DNA of 64,000 nt from FEB-22 sp003105195 (GCA_027493405.1 JAOSKV010000044.1:62001-126000); one strand, 5' to 3'; positions 48,631 through 59,110 are shown, counted from the stretch's first letter. Notes: generated by a model from the sequence alone, not told the origin. Program-made: numbers and translations.

Positions 48631-49398
48631 ATGCCAGCCGAAACGCACCTGTTCTCGTGCCTGAAGGACAATTATGGGGTCCTTCTGCACGATCCCTCGA
48701 CCGGCGCCACGGCTTCCATCGACGCCCCCGAGGCGGCGGCGGTCGAGAAGGCCCTGTCGCGCACGGGCTGGCGCCTGACCGACATCCTGATCACGCACCA
48801 CCATGCCGACCACACGGGCGGCATCGAGGCGCTGAAGAAGAAGCATCTCTGCCGCGTGGTCGCGCCGCGCAAGGAGGCCACCAAGATCCCCGGCGTCGAC
48901 GTCACGGTGCGCGAAGGCGACTTCGTCTCGGTCGGCTCGCTCACCGGCCGCGTGCTGGAGACCCCGGGGCACACCGCCGGCCACATCTCCTACTGGTTCA
49001 AGCAGGAGAAGCTGGTCTTCGTCGGCGATACCGTGTTCTCGGTCGGATGCGGGCGCATCCTCGAGGGCACGCCCGACATGATGTGGCAGTCGCTGCTCAA
49101 GATCCGCAACCTGCCGATGGACACCATGATGTATTGCGGCCACGAGTACACGGCCGCGAACGTGCACTTCGCCCTGACGATCGAGCCGCACAACGGCGCG
49201 CTGCGCAGCCGCGCCGAGGAGGTGGTGCGCATGAGCGAGAGCGGCAAGCCCACGATTCCGACCAGCATCGCGAGCGAGAAGACCTACAATCCCTTCCTGC
49301 GTGCCGACCTTCACTCCCTGGCGTCGGCCATCGGCATGGAGGGCGCGCCGCCCGCGCAGGTGTTCGCCGCGGTCCGCGCCCGCAAGGACAAGTTCTGA
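48631..49398 (+). CDS. gloB: Hydroxyacylglutathione hydrolase (glyoxalase II)
   Basis: Hydrolyses S-lactoylglutathione to lactate and glutathione, the second step of methylglyoxal detoxification. 255 residues. The metallo-beta-lactamase metal motif THHHADHTGG (about 55-64) is intact, with LETPGHTAGHISYW, FVGDTVFSVGCGRILEG and YCGHEYTAANVHFAL supplying further ligands and the glutathione-binding residues. The C-terminal substrate domain is present. Confidence 0.94.
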   Translation: MPAETHLFSCLKDNYGVLLHDPSTGATASIDAPEAAAVEKALSRTGWRLTDILITHHHADHTGGIEALKKKHLCRVVAPRKEATKIPGVDVTVREGDFVSVGSLTGRVLETPGHTAGHISYWFKQEKLVFVGDTVFSVGCGRILEGTPDMMWQSLLKIRNLPMDTMMYCGHEYTAANVHFALTIEPHNGALRSRAEEVVRMSESGKPTIPTSIASEKTYNPFLRADLHSLASAIGMEGAPPAQVFAAVRARKDKF

Positions 49399-49435
49399 CC
49401 TTGCATCGCTCGGCGCGCCGCCGCATCAAGCCGGC

Positions 49436-49864
49436 ATGCAGAGCCTCACGGCGGCCGACCTGATTCGCCTGCTCGATCTCGCGCCGCACCCGGAAGGCGG
49501 CCATTTCCGCGAGACCTTCCGCGATGCCCGGGCGGTCGCGGGCGGCCGCGCCGCCTCGACCGCGATCTACTTCCTGCTTGCGCGCGGCGAGCGCTCGCAC
49601 TGGCACCGCGTGGACGCCGCCGAGGTCTGGCACTGGTATGCGGGCGCCCCGCTGCGGCTCGCGACCGACGACGGCCGGCACGGCCGCGCCGTCCGGCTCG
49701 GCCCCGACATCGCGGCCGGCGAGCGCCCGCAGGCGGTGGTGCCGGCCGGCGCCTGGCAGGCGGCCGAGAGCCTCGGCGACTGGACCCTCGCCGGCTGCAC
49801 GGTCGCGCCCGGCTTCGACTTCGCGGGCTTCGAGCTCGCCCCGCCGGGCTGGACGCCGCGCTGA
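49436..49864 (+). CDS. Cupin domain protein (DUF985)
   Basis: A 142-residue single cupin of the DUF985 family. Family signature: LIRLLDLAPHPEGGHFRETFRD, STAIYFLLARGERSHWHRVDAAEVWHWYAGAPL (with the metal-type His/Glu cluster) and VVPAGAWQAAESLGDWTLAGCTVAPGFDFAGFEL. Reaction unknown. It follows gloB by 37 bp and is probably co-transcribed. Confidence 0.85.
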   Translation: MQSLTAADLIRLLDLAPHPEGGHFRETFRDARAVAGGRAASTAIYFLLARGERSHWHRVDAAEVWHWYAGAPLRLATDDGRHGRAVRLGPDIAAGERPQAVVPAGAWQAAESLGDWTLAGCTVAPGFDFAGFELAPPGWTPR

Positions 49865-49873
49865 AACCACGCC

Positions 49874-50752
49874 TCAGCGCTTCGGCCGCAGCCACATGTC
49901 CTTGGCGGCGATCAGCCCGCCGCCCGCGATCAGCGCCGCCGAGAGAGCGAGTGTCATGCTCGCCGGGGCGAATCCGGCGAGCACCAGCAGCGCGGTGGAG
50001 AGCACGGGCGCCGCATAGGAGGCGGCGCCGAGCACGCGGATGTCGCCGCGCTTGACCCCGACGTCCCAGGCGTAGAAGGCCGCCCCCACCGGCCCGATGC
50101 CGAGCCCGGCGACCGCGAGCCACTGGCCAGCGGTCGCGGGCCAGACCGTCGTCTCGAAGGCGCGATGGAACAGGAAGGCGAGCAACGCCGTGGCCAGGCA
50201 GAAGCCGACCACCGCATCGGTGCTCACCCCGGCGAAGCGGCGCGACAGCACCGAATAGGTCGCCCAGACGAAGGCCGCCACGAAGGCGGCCGCGAAGCCC
50301 GGCAGATAGTCCTGGGCGAAGTTGATCCCGCCGCCGCCGAGGAACAGGAGGATGGTGCCGGCGAGCCCGATCAGCGTGCCGACCACGTGGTGCGCCCGCA
50401 GCCGCTCGCCCGGCAGCAGCGCCGAGAACAGCACGATCAGCAGCGGCCAGAGATAGTTGACCAGCGCGGCCTCGGCCGGCGGCGCGAGCCTCAGCGCCAG
50501 GAAGTAGAGCGCGTGGTAGCCGAACAGGCCGCCGACGCCGAGCGCCCAGACCTCGAAGGGCTGGCGCAGCGCCGCGACCGCGCCGCGCCGGCCGAGCCAG
50601 GAGAGCGCGCCGATGCCGCCGCCGATCGCGAAGGTGAGCGCCGCGAGCTGGAACGGCGGCACGGTGCCCGACGCCGCGGTGAGCAGCGCGAGCAGCGACC
50701 ACATCAGGATCGCGGTGAAGCCGACGAGGGTTGCGGTGCGGGCTGAGGGCAT
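49874..50752 (-). CDS. EamA family transporter (YddG-like)
   Basis: A 292-residue protein with about ten transmembrane helices in two EamA repeats. The N-terminus TLVGFTAILMWSLLALLTAASGTVPPFQ and the pattern FGYHALYFLALRLAPPAEAALVNYLWPLLIVLFSALL resemble aromatic amino acid or paraquat exporters of the YddG type. The real substrate is not known. Convergent with the cupin gene (nine bases apart). Confidence 0.82.
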   Translation of the reverse strand: MPSARTATLVGFTAILMWSLLALLTAASGTVPPFQLAALTFAIGGGIGALSWLGRRGAVAALRQPFEVWALGVGGLFGYHALYFLALRLAPPAEAALVNYLWPLLIVLFSALLPGERLRAHHVVGTLIGLAGTILLFLGGGGINFAQDYLPGFAAAFVAAFVWATYSVLSRRFAGVSTDAVVGFCLATALLAFLFHRAFETTVWPATAGQWLAVAGLGIGPVGAAFYAWDVGVKRGDIRVLGAASYAAPVLSTALLVLAGFAPASMTLALSAALIAGGGLIAAKDMWLRPKR

Positions 50753-50814
50753 GACCGGCGGGCGCGTGACCGCACGCGCTTAGCGGAGCGCCGCCGCGAA
50801 AGCAACGTGGCCGC

Positions 50815-51792
50815 TCAGACGCGCCAGATCGCCGCGACATAGACGGCGTAGAGCGCGAGCATGACCGCGCCCTCCCGCCGCGAGATGCGATAGCCCGTCC
50901 AGGCGAGCAGCAGCATCACCAGGGCGACGCCGACCATCACGGGATTGCCGAAATTCGCGATCTCGGCCGGGACCCGCGTCGGCGCGATCAGCCCGGCGAG
51001 GCCGGCGATTCCCAGCACGTTGTAGATGCAGGAGCCGAACACGTTGCCGAGCGCGACGTCGGTGTTGCGCCGCCGCGCCGCCGCCACCGAGGTCGCGAGC
51101 TCCGGCAGGGTGGTGCCGAGCGCGACCAGCGTCAGCCCGATCACGCTCTCGGAGACCGCGAGCGCGCGCGCGATGTCCACGGCCGATTCCACCAGCCAGC
51201 CGGCTCCCAGGATCGCCAGCGCGATGCCGCCGATCACCTGGCTGAAGGCGAGCACGACCCGGGCGGTCGAGCGGCGCGGCTGCGCCGGCACCGGCACGAA
51301 TTCGGCGGCGGCCTCGCCGCGCTCGTAGGGGGCGGTGTGCTCCCGCGGCCGCTTGCGCTCGATCTGCCAGGAGCGCGCCAGGTAGGCGGCGAGCAGGGCG
51401 ACATAGAGCGCCCCGACCGGGCGGCCGAGGGGCACGAGCGCCGAGAGGACCGCGAACAGCGCCAGGCTGCCGAGCACCACGCCGCCGTCGAAGCGCAGCG
51501 AGCGCGCGTCGACCCGCACGGGCCGGACCAGGGCGCAGGCCCCGAGCACCAGCAGCATGTTGGAGACATTGGCGCCGACCACGTTGCCGAGTGCGATGCC
51601 GGGAGTCCCGGCGAGCGAGGCGAGCACGCTGGTGACGAGCTCGGGCGTCGAGGTGCCGAGGCCGACCAGCAGGCCGATCAGCAGTCCCGAGACGCCGAAG
51701 CGCTGCGCGATGTGCACCGCGCCGCTGACCAGCAGCTCGGCGCCGCCCACCAGGAGCACGAGGCCCGCGACCAGGACGAGAGCTTGCTCCAT
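50815..51792 (-). CDS. Calcium/sodium antiporter (CaCA family)
   Basis: A 325-residue inner-membrane exchanger with two inverted halves of about five helices. Both alpha-repeat motifs are present: GTSTPELVTSV with GNVVGANVSN in the first half, and GTTLPELATSVAAARR with GNVFGSCIYN in the second. These line the ion path in the YrbG/CaCA family. The central cytoplasmic loop is charged. Start 51792; it is downstream of phaB but the product is unrelated to PHA. Confidence 0.92.
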   Translation of the reverse strand: MEQALVLVAGLVLLVGGAELLVSGAVHIAQRFGVSGLLIGLLVGLGTSTPELVTSVLASLAGTPGIALGNVVGANVSNMLLVLGACALVRPVRVDARSLRFDGGVVLGSLALFAVLSALVPLGRPVGALYVALLAAYLARSWQIERKRPREHTAPYERGEAAAEFVPVPAQPRRSTARVVLAFSQVIGGIALAILGAGWLVESAVDIARALAVSESVIGLTLVALGTTLPELATSVAAARRRNTDVALGNVFGSCIYNVLGIAGLAGLIAPTRVPAEIANFGNPVMVGVALVMLLLAWTGYRISRREGAVMLALYAVYVAAIWRV

Positions 51793-51818
51793 CGGCGGCG
51801 GACTCCGGGTCGCCCGGA

Positions 51819-52544
51819 TCAGGCGAGATACTGTCCGCCGTTCGCCGTCAATGTCGCGCCCGTGATGAAGCCCGCCTCGTCGGCCGCCAGGAACACCACG
51901 CAGCGCGCGATGTCCTCGGGCTCGCCGAGTCGGCCGACCGGGATCTGCGGCAGGATGGTCTTCTCGAGCACCTCGGCCGGCACCGCCTGCACCATCTCGG
52001 TGTTGATGTAGCCCGGGCAGATCGCGTTCACCGTGATGCCCTTGCGCGCATTCTCCTGGGCGAGCGCCTTGGTGAAGCCGAGCTCGCCGGCCTTGGCGGC
52101 CGAGTAGTTCGCCTGCCCCATCTGGCCCTTCTGGCCGTTGATCGAGGAGATGTTGACGATGCGGCCGAAGTTGCGCTCGCGCATGCCGTCGATCACGGGC
52201 CGGCACATGTTGAACAGCGAGTTGAGGTTGGTGTTGATGACCGCGGTCCACTGCTCGGGCTTCATGCGGTGGAACATGGCGTCGCGGGTGATGCCCGCAT
52301 TGTTGACCAGGACCTCGACCGGCCCGAGCTCGGCCTCGACCTTCTTGAGGCCCTCGGCGCAGGCCTCGTACGAGCTCACGTCCCACTTGTAGACCGCGAT
52401 GCCGGTCTCGGCCTTGAACTTCTGCGCCGCCTCGTCATTGCCGCCGTAGTTCGCGGCGACCCGGTATCCCGCGGCTTTCAGGGCCTTGGAGATCGCCGCG
52501 CCGATTCCGCGCGTTCCGCCCGTCACCACTGCCACGCGTGCCAT
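51819..52544 (-). CDS. phaB: Acetoacetyl-CoA reductase (PhaB)
   Basis: Reduces acetoacetyl-CoA to (R)-3-hydroxybutyryl-CoA with NADPH for polyhydroxybutyrate synthesis. 241 residues of the short-chain dehydrogenase family. Nucleotide-binding GGTRGIG (8-14), NNAG, then the catalytic Ser (ISSINGQKGQMGQ) and Tyr-Lys (NYSAAKAGELGFT). PhaB-specific features include MFHRMKPEQWTAVINTNLNSLFNM. It lies 111 bp after phaA on the same strand. Confidence 0.95.
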   Translation of the reverse strand: MARVAVVTGGTRGIGAAISKALKAAGYRVAANYGGNDEAAQKFKAETGIAVYKWDVSSYEACAEGLKKVEAELGPVEVLVNNAGITRDAMFHRMKPEQWTAVINTNLNSLFNMCRPVIDGMRERNFGRIVNISSINGQKGQMGQANYSAAKAGELGFTKALAQENARKGITVNAICPGYINTEMVQAVPAEVLEKTILPQIPVGRLGEPEDIARCVVFLAADEAGFITGATLTANGGQYLA

Positions 52545-52655
52545 GCTGCTCGATCCTCCCTGGTCCCGGATTCGTCGTTGCGCGCCGGGTCGCGCGACGT
52601 TCCCCTCGCGACGGCGCGCGAGCGGCCCGCGGGCCGCCCGCGGCACCGCGCCGTC

Positions 52656-53831
<1,176 letters not shown>

Positions 53832-54156
53832 TGCTGGAAACTCCTCTGTCCCGGGCAGGAATTGCGACGGATGCAACGCCGGGCTGGCGCGGCCTCGCAG
53901 GACCTCGATATGGCGCGGCCGCGGCGCGACCGCCAGTCTCGAATGATCCTCGATAGCGCAACCCGGCCCGTCAATAAACACCCTCGCGGATCCATAGGCG
54001 GCGGCGCTGCGACAGGCACTGATCTGAGTCAAGCCGCCGGCCGCGCCCGCGCCCGCCTTCGAGGCCCGCACAAAACTGTGGCTCCCCTTGGCAAAAGGGC
54101 CTACTTTCGTATCATCCTTACTCTTCCCGGCGCGGGCCGGAACCGATGCGAGCGAT
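53832..54156. other. Divergent control region phaA / phaR
   Basis: A 325-bp region with the phaR promoter at 54088-54115. A TTGACG lies on the minus strand near 53974-53969, but no good -10 partner for phaA is seen. PhaR in relatives binds here to repress PHA genes; I do not find a clear operator. Confidence 0.45.
54088..54115 (+). promoter_or_regulatory. Candidate phaR promoter
   Basis: TTGGCA (54088-54093), 16-bp spacer, TATCAT (54110-54115), about 40 bp before the phaR ATG. Confidence 0.5.
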
Positions 54157-54753
54157 ATGGCCAAATCCGACGAACCGGTAACAATCAAGAAGTACGCCAA
54201 CCGAAGGCTCTACAACACAGGCACGAGCACCTATGTCACGCTCGAGGACCTCGCCGGCATGGTCAAGAGCGGCGAGGACTTCGTCGTGTACGACGCCAAG
54301 ACCGGCGAGGACATCACCCGCTCGGTTCTCACCCAGATCATCTTCGAGCAGGAGAACAAGGAAGGCGGGCAGAACCTGCTGCCGATCGCGTTCCTGCGCC
54401 AGCTGATCCGCTTCTACGGCGACTCCATGCAGATGCTGGTGCCGCGCTATCTCGAGGTCTCGATCGATTCGCTGACGCGCGAGCAGGAGAAGTTCAGGAA
54501 CCAGATGGCGCAGGCCTTCGGGGTCAACACCTTCGGCACCCTGGAGGAGCAGGCGCGCCGCAACATGGAGATGTTCGAGCGCGCCTTCACGATGTTCACC
54601 CCCTTCGTCCGGCGCGAGGAGGCGGACGAGGGAGAGAAGCCGCGCGAGCCGGCCGCCACCGGCACCGGCGAGATCGACGAGCTCAAGCGCCAGCTCTCCG
54701 AGATGCGCGCGCGCCTCGACCGCCTCTCCGAGGGCGAGAAGGGCGAGGGCTAG
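54157..54753 (+). CDS. phaR: Polyhydroxyalkanoate synthesis repressor PhaR
   Basis: DNA- and PHA-binding repressor that controls phasin and PHA genes. 198 residues. The PHB/PHA accumulation regulator DNA-binding domain is at the N-terminus (VTIKKYANRRLYNTGTSTYVTLEDLAGMVKSGEDFVVYDAKTGEDITRSVLTQII), followed by LRQLIRFYGDSMQMLVPRYLE. The C-terminus is a charged, probably coiled region. Start 54157 (MAKSDEP). Its stop shares CTAG with the stop of the convergent phosphodiesterase gene. Confidence 0.95.
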   Translation: MAKSDEPVTIKKYANRRLYNTGTSTYVTLEDLAGMVKSGEDFVVYDAKTGEDITRSVLTQIIFEQENKEGGQNLLPIAFLRQLIRFYGDSMQMLVPRYLEVSIDSLTREQEKFRNQMAQAFGVNTFGTLEEQARRNMEMFERAFTMFTPFVRREEADEGEKPREPAATGTGEIDELKRQLSEMRARLDRLSEGEKGEG

Positions 54754-56504
54754 GCCGAGGCCGCGAGATCGCCGTCCGACGGCGGCAGCATCAGCGAGGC
54801 GCGGCCGATCAGCGCTCCCTGAAGGTAGTCGCAGCCCCAGTCCGCGAGCATGCGGGCCGCCTCCTCGTCCTGCACCCATTCGGCGACGGTCGCGAGGCCG
54901 AGCGAGCGGCCGAGGTCGATCAGCGTGCGCACGAAGGCGCGGTCGTCCTCCGAGCGCGGCAGGTTCTGTACGAAGGCGCCGTCGATCTTGATCATGTCGA
55001 CGCCGAGCTTGCGCAGGTTGCGGAACGAGGTGTAGCCGGCGCCGAAATCGTCGATCGCGATGCGGCAGCCGAGATCCTTGGCCCGGCGCACGAAGCCGGT
55101 GGTCTCGCCGAGATCCTGGATCGCGGCGGTTTCGGTGATCTCGAGCACGAGGCGCTCGGCGATTCCCTGATTCGCGCGCAGCCGCGAATCGAGCAGCCCC
55201 CACCAGTCCGGATCGCCGATCGAGGCCGGCGACACGTTGAGGCTGGCACGCAGCGCCGGGGTGCCGGCGAGCTGCTCGGTGACCAGCCCGAGCACGCGAT
55301 GGTCGATCAGGCGCACCAGCCCCAGCCGCTCGGCGACCGGGATGACGGTGCCCGCCGCCGCGAGCGTGCCGTCGGCGCGGCGGATGCGCATCAGGCACTC
55401 GTGGAAGGCCGGCACCCGCGTCACGGTAGCGACCACGGGCTCGTAGGCGATGAGGATGCGCCGCTCGTTGAGCGCCGTCACGATCTCGTCGGTGACGCGC
55501 AGGTTCTCCTTGCGCATGGCGTCGCGCTCGACGTTCGGCCGGTAGGCCTGGAACGAGCCCTGGCGCTTCATCTTGGCGACGTCGAGCGCCTCCTGGGCGC
55601 GCGACAGGATCTCCTGGATGCTGCGTGCGTGGCGCGGCGCCGCGACGCCGCCGATCGAGATCGTGACCGCGACCGGCCCGACCGAGGTCTCCACCACGTC
55701 GTCGCGCACCGCCGCGAGGAACCGCTCGGCCGCCGGAGCGAGATCGTCCGGCGTGCAGTTCTTCATGACGACGCCGAACTTGTTGCCCGAGTAGCGTCCG
55801 AACAGGTCCGCCCCGCGCATGCGCGAGCGGATCCGCCTGGCGACCGCCGCGATCACCTCGTCGGCGACCGAGAAGTCGTAGGACTCGTTGATGCGGGCAA
55901 GGCCGTCGATGCCGATCAGCAGGAAGCCGCAGGAGGAGCGGAAGCGCGTGGCCTCGTCGAAGGCGGCCGCGAGCGCGTCCGTGAGGGCATTGCGGTTGAG
56001 CTCGCCCGTGAGACTGTCGAATTGCGCGAGGTAGCTGAGCCGCTCGTCGTGGGCGCGCCGCTCGTTGATCACCCGCACCAGGCCGTGCGCGCGCGCCGGG
56101 CGCCCGTCGGGTCCCGCGAACCAGCGGCCGGTGTCCTCGAGCCAGAGATCGCAGTCCCGCTCGCCCCCCGCGCACAGCCGGTATTCGAGCTGGTACGGCA
56201 CGCCCGCGCCTTCGTCGCGTGCCGTGGAGGTCATCACGACGTCGTAGCGCGTGGTGTCGTTGCAGGACTGGACGTGGTGGGCGTAGCCGCGACCGGTCGC
56301 GATCGTGGCCGGCGCGCTCACCGCGAGCACCTCGGCCGCGTTCGCGCTCCAGACCAGCGCGTCGCTCGTGATATCCCAGTCGTAGACCGCGTGCCGGATG
56401 GAGGCCAGGATGGCGGCCGGATCGGGCGCCGCGCCCGGCGCCGCGCCGCCCGGCTCGCCATGAGTCGTCTGTGGGATCGCCGGGATCCGCTCGTCGCCGA
56501 TCAC
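54750..56504 (-). CDS. PAS-GGDEF-EAL protein, probably an active c-di-GMP phosphodiesterase
   Basis: A 584-residue cytoplasmic signalling protein with no membrane segment. A PAS-like N-terminus (about 28-150; AVYDWDITSDALVWS) precedes a GGDEF domain (about 160-315) and an EAL domain (about 325-575). The GGDEF active site is degenerate (YSGNKFGVV at the signature), so cyclase activity is unlikely. In the EAL domain the key residues remain: Glu in HECLMR (variant of EAL), Asn in SLNVSPASI, LEITETA, IDDFGAGYTSF, MIKIDG, VAEW and YLQG. This suggests c-di-GMP hydrolysis. Convergent with phaR, overlapping by four bases. Confidence 0.85.
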   Translation of the reverse strand: MIGDERIPAIPQTTHGEPGGAAPGAAPDPAAILASIRHAVYDWDITSDALVWSANAAEVLAVSAPATIATGRGYAHHVQSCNDTTRYDVVMTSTARDEGAGVPYQLEYRLCAGGERDCDLWLEDTGRWFAGPDGRPARAHGLVRVINERRAHDERLSYLAQFDSLTGELNRNALTDALAAAFDEATRFRSSCGFLLIGIDGLARINESYDFSVADEVIAAVARRIRSRMRGADLFGRYSGNKFGVVMKNCTPDDLAPAAERFLAAVRDDVVETSVGPVAVTISIGGVAAPRHARSIQEILSRAQEALDVAKMKRQGSFQAYRPNVERDAMRKENLRVTDEIVTALNERRILIAYEPVVATVTRVPAFHECLMRIRRADGTLAAAGTVIPVAERLGLVRLIDHRVLGLVTEQLAGTPALRASLNVSPASIGDPDWWGLLDSRLRANQGIAERLVLEITETAAIQDLGETTGFVRRAKDLGCRIAIDDFGAGYTSFRNLRKLGVDMIKIDGAFVQNLPRSEDDRAFVRTLIDLGRSLGLATVAEWVQDEEAARMLADWGCDYLQGALIGRASLMLPPSDGDLAASA

Positions 56505-56721
56505 GATCTGTCCTTGCCGTGTCGATTGCCCTGAAAAGGGCGCATAAGCCGTCCAGATTTTTGCTTATCCGCGATCCCTAAAGAATTTGAGAATTCGGCA
56601 CCTTCGGCCGTCGAACGCGTTATCGCGGCGTCCCGCTTCGACCCCTCCGGAGGCGGCACAGGCTTTGCGACCTCTCCCATGAGATCGGGCCAGCTGTCCC
56701 GATTCGAGACAGGAGGCGGTC

Positions 56722-57039
56722 ATGAGGGTCGGCACGATCGGAGGCTCGCTCTCTGCCCGGCTCGGCGCGTCCGGGCGGTTCTGCCGACGTGCGCCCGGGG
56801 GCGCGGCGCGCGCGGCGGAGTCCCGTGCCCTGGTGGCGGTCGCGCCGGCGGCCCCGACCGAGACGTCGCTCGCCGTGCAGGGCCGGCCGCTCGCCACCTT
56901 CCTGGCCCAGCTGATCGCCACCGATCGCAGATTGCCGCAGACCCGCGAGCGCCGCCGCGCCGAGCCCGAGGACGCGCGCGCCGCCTACCAGGCGGCCGGC
57001 CGCCGCATTCCGCCCCGCCGGGTCGTCGCCGACATGTAG
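56722..57039 (+). CDS. Small conserved hypothetical protein
   Basis: A 105-residue protein with a strong AGGAGG ribosome-binding site (56711-56716), six bases before the ATG. The second half looks conserved: VQGRPLATFLAQLIATDRRLPQTRERRRAEPEDARAAYQAAGR. Similar short basic proteins with the LAQLIAT...PQTRERRRAEP pattern occur in other Hyphomicrobiales. Function is unknown; there is no signal peptide or membrane helix. It is convergent with the gamma-glutamyltransferase gene. Confidence 0.65.
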   Translation: MRVGTIGGSLSARLGASGRFCRRAPGGAARAAESRALVAVAPAAPTETSLAVQGRPLATFLAQLIATDRRLPQTRERRRAEPEDARAAYQAAGRRIPPRRVVADM

Positions 57040-57041
57040 CG

Positions 57042-58625
57042 TCAATAGCCGAGCGCAGTACCGTCCTTGCGCGGGTCGGAGCCACCGATCAGCACGCCGC
57101 GGTCCCAGTCGATCCAGATCATCTGCCCGCCGCCGAGCGGGCTCGGCCGCACTGCCACGGTGTGCCCGCGCGCCGTCAGGCCCGCGACGGTCGCGGCCGG
57201 CACGCCCGCTTCCACTTGCGTGGTCTCGCCCTCGTAGAAGGCGCGCGGCAGGTCGACGGCGCGCTGCACGTCCATGCCGAAATCGACCAGGTTCTGCACC
57301 ACGTGCACGTGGCCCATCGGTTGGTAGTGCGCGCCCATGACGCCGAAGGCGAGCTCGCAGCGCCCGCCGCGCATCCCGAGCGCCGGGATGATGGTGTGCA
57401 TCGAGCGCTTGTGCGGCCCGATCGCGTTCGGATGGTCCGGATCGACCACGAAGCAGGCGCCGCGGTTCTGCAGCAGGATGCCGCTCTTCAGGGTCGCGAT
57501 GCCGACGCCGAACCCGCTGTAGAGCGAGTTGATCAGCGAGACCGCCATGCGGTCGCGGTCGACCACCGTGAGATAGACCGTGTCGCTGCCCGGCATCGGC
57601 GCCTTCGGCAGCGGCGCGCGGCGCGTCATGTCGATGTGGCGCGCGAGCGAGCGCGCGAAGCCCTTGTCGAGCAGCGAGGGCACCGGCGTGCGCATGAAGG
57701 CCGGGTCGGCCACATGGGTGTCCCGCACCGCGAAGGCGAGCCGCGCCGCCTCGAGCGCGAGATGGAAGCGGTCGGTGCCGAGCGGATCGAAGCCCGCAAG
57801 GTCGAAGGTCTCCAGGATGTTGAGCAGCACCAGCGCCGTGATGCCCTGCCCGTTCGGCGGCAGCTCGACGAGGTCGAGGCCGCGGTAGTTGGTCGAGATC
57901 GGCGCGACCGCATCGCCGCGGTGGCGCGCGAGGTCCTCGGGCCGGATGTAGCCGCCGCGCGCCGCGACGGTGGCCGCGATGTCCTCGGCGATCGCGCCCT
58001 CGTAGAGTGCTTTCGGCCCGTGCCGGGCGATCGCCTTCAGGGTCTCGGCGAGCGCCGGGAACCGCATGATGTCGCCGACCTTGGGCGCCGCGCCGTTCGC
58101 CAGGTAGTGCCGGGCGGCGCCGGGGTCGCGCGCGAGCCGCGTCGCCTGCTCGGCCCAGTCATAGGCGACCCGCGGCGACACCGCGAAGCCCTGCTCGGCA
58201 TAGCGGATCGCCGGCTGCAGCGCGCGGTCGAGGCCGAAGCGGCCATGCGCCTTCAGGATCGCGTCCCAGGCCTCCACCGCCCCCGGCACCGTGACGGCAT
58301 GGATCGAGTCGAGCCCGATCGTGGTGACGCCCTGGGCGATCAGCGCCTCGGCCGTGACCGCGCCGGCGGCGCGGCCCGAGCCGTTGTAGCCCCAGACCGG
58401 CTTGTCGGGGCGCGCGATCAGGCAGAAGCAGTCGCCGCCGATGCCCGTCATGGCGGGCTCGACCACGCACAGGGTCGCGACCGCGGTGATCGCGGCATCC
58501 GCCGCGCTGCCTCCCGCGCGCAGCGTCTCCACCGCCGCCAGCGTGGCGAGCGGATGCGAGGTCGCGGCCATGCCCTCGCACGCGAAAGCGGGCGAGCGAC
58601 CCGGCTGGTGGAAGTCGCGGATCAT
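57042..58625 (-). CDS. ggt: Gamma-glutamyltransferase family protein
   Basis: A 527-residue Ntn-hydrolase of the gamma-glutamyltransferase family. N-terminal features GMAATSHPLATLAAVETLRAGGSAADAAIT and EPAMTGIGGDCFCLI; mid region PNGQGITALVLLNILE. The autocatalytic Thr is in PGSDTVYLTVVDRD, followed by MAVSLINSLYSGFG. No signal peptide is visible, so it is probably cytoplasmic and may act on glutathione or other gamma-glutamyl compounds. The exact substrate is uncertain. Confidence 0.88.
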   Translation of the reverse strand: MIRDFHQPGRSPAFACEGMAATSHPLATLAAVETLRAGGSAADAAITAVATLCVVEPAMTGIGGDCFCLIARPDKPVWGYNGSGRAAGAVTAEALIAQGVTTIGLDSIHAVTVPGAVEAWDAILKAHGRFGLDRALQPAIRYAEQGFAVSPRVAYDWAEQATRLARDPGAARHYLANGAAPKVGDIMRFPALAETLKAIARHGPKALYEGAIAEDIAATVAARGGYIRPEDLARHRGDAVAPISTNYRGLDLVELPPNGQGITALVLLNILETFDLAGFDPLGTDRFHLALEAARLAFAVRDTHVADPAFMRTPVPSLLDKGFARSLARHIDMTRRAPLPKAPMPGSDTVYLTVVDRDRMAVSLINSLYSGFGVGIATLKSGILLQNRGACFVVDPDHPNAIGPHKRSMHTIIPALGMRGGRCELAFGVMGAHYQPMGHVHVVQNLVDFGMDVQRAVDLPRAFYEGETTQVEAGVPAATVAGLTARGHTVAVRPSPLGGGQMIWIDWDRGVLIGGSDPRKDGTALGY

Positions 58626-58641
58626 GGGGTTCGCCGCGCGG

Positions 58642-59049
58642 TCAGGGTTCGACGCGGTCGACCTGCCAGTCGCGCTGGGCGGTCCGGATCGTGATCGAGA
58701 AACCCGCGACCACGTCGACCAGGCAGATCAGCATGATGATGACGAAGGTCGAGGTGGCGGCCTGCGGCACCAGCAGGAACTCGACCAGCGCCGCGATGAA
58801 GACCAGCATGGAGAGGATGTGGTCGATGATCGACTTCTGCCCGATCCGCGTCGCCTTCAGGATCTCGGCGAACAGCAGGAAGAGCGAGAACGCGATCAGG
58901 AGATCGCTCAGCGTCATGGTCCATTGCGCGCCCGAGACCATGGCGATCGAGGTGAGCGGCGCGGTCCACTGCACGTCCGGCATCAGGAACGCGATCACGT
59001 TGTAGATCGCGAGCGAGACGAGCAGCAGCGGGAAACCGACGAGGAACAC
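58642..59049 (-). CDS. Conserved four-helix membrane protein
   Basis: A 135-residue protein with about four transmembrane helices (about 4-24, 45-63, 74-94, 99-119). Recognisable segments are YNVIAFLMPDVQWTAPL and SDLLIAFSLFLLFAEILKATRIGQKSIIDHILSMLVFIAALVEFLLVP. Conserved in Alphaproteobacteria without a known function. It lies between ggt and rpmF on the same strand, 16 bp upstream of ggt. Confidence 0.72.
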   Translation of the reverse strand: MFLVGFPLLLVSLAIYNVIAFLMPDVQWTAPLTSIAMVSGAQWTMTLSDLLIAFSLFLLFAEILKATRIGQKSIIDHILSMLVFIAALVEFLLVPQAATSTFVIIMLICLVDVVAGFSITIRTAQRDWQVDRVEP

Positions 59050-59110
59050 GGACCCTCCGGGTCTGGCAGCCGGGGCGAGAACCGGCCGGGCGGCCGGTCC
59101 CGGACGAGTC

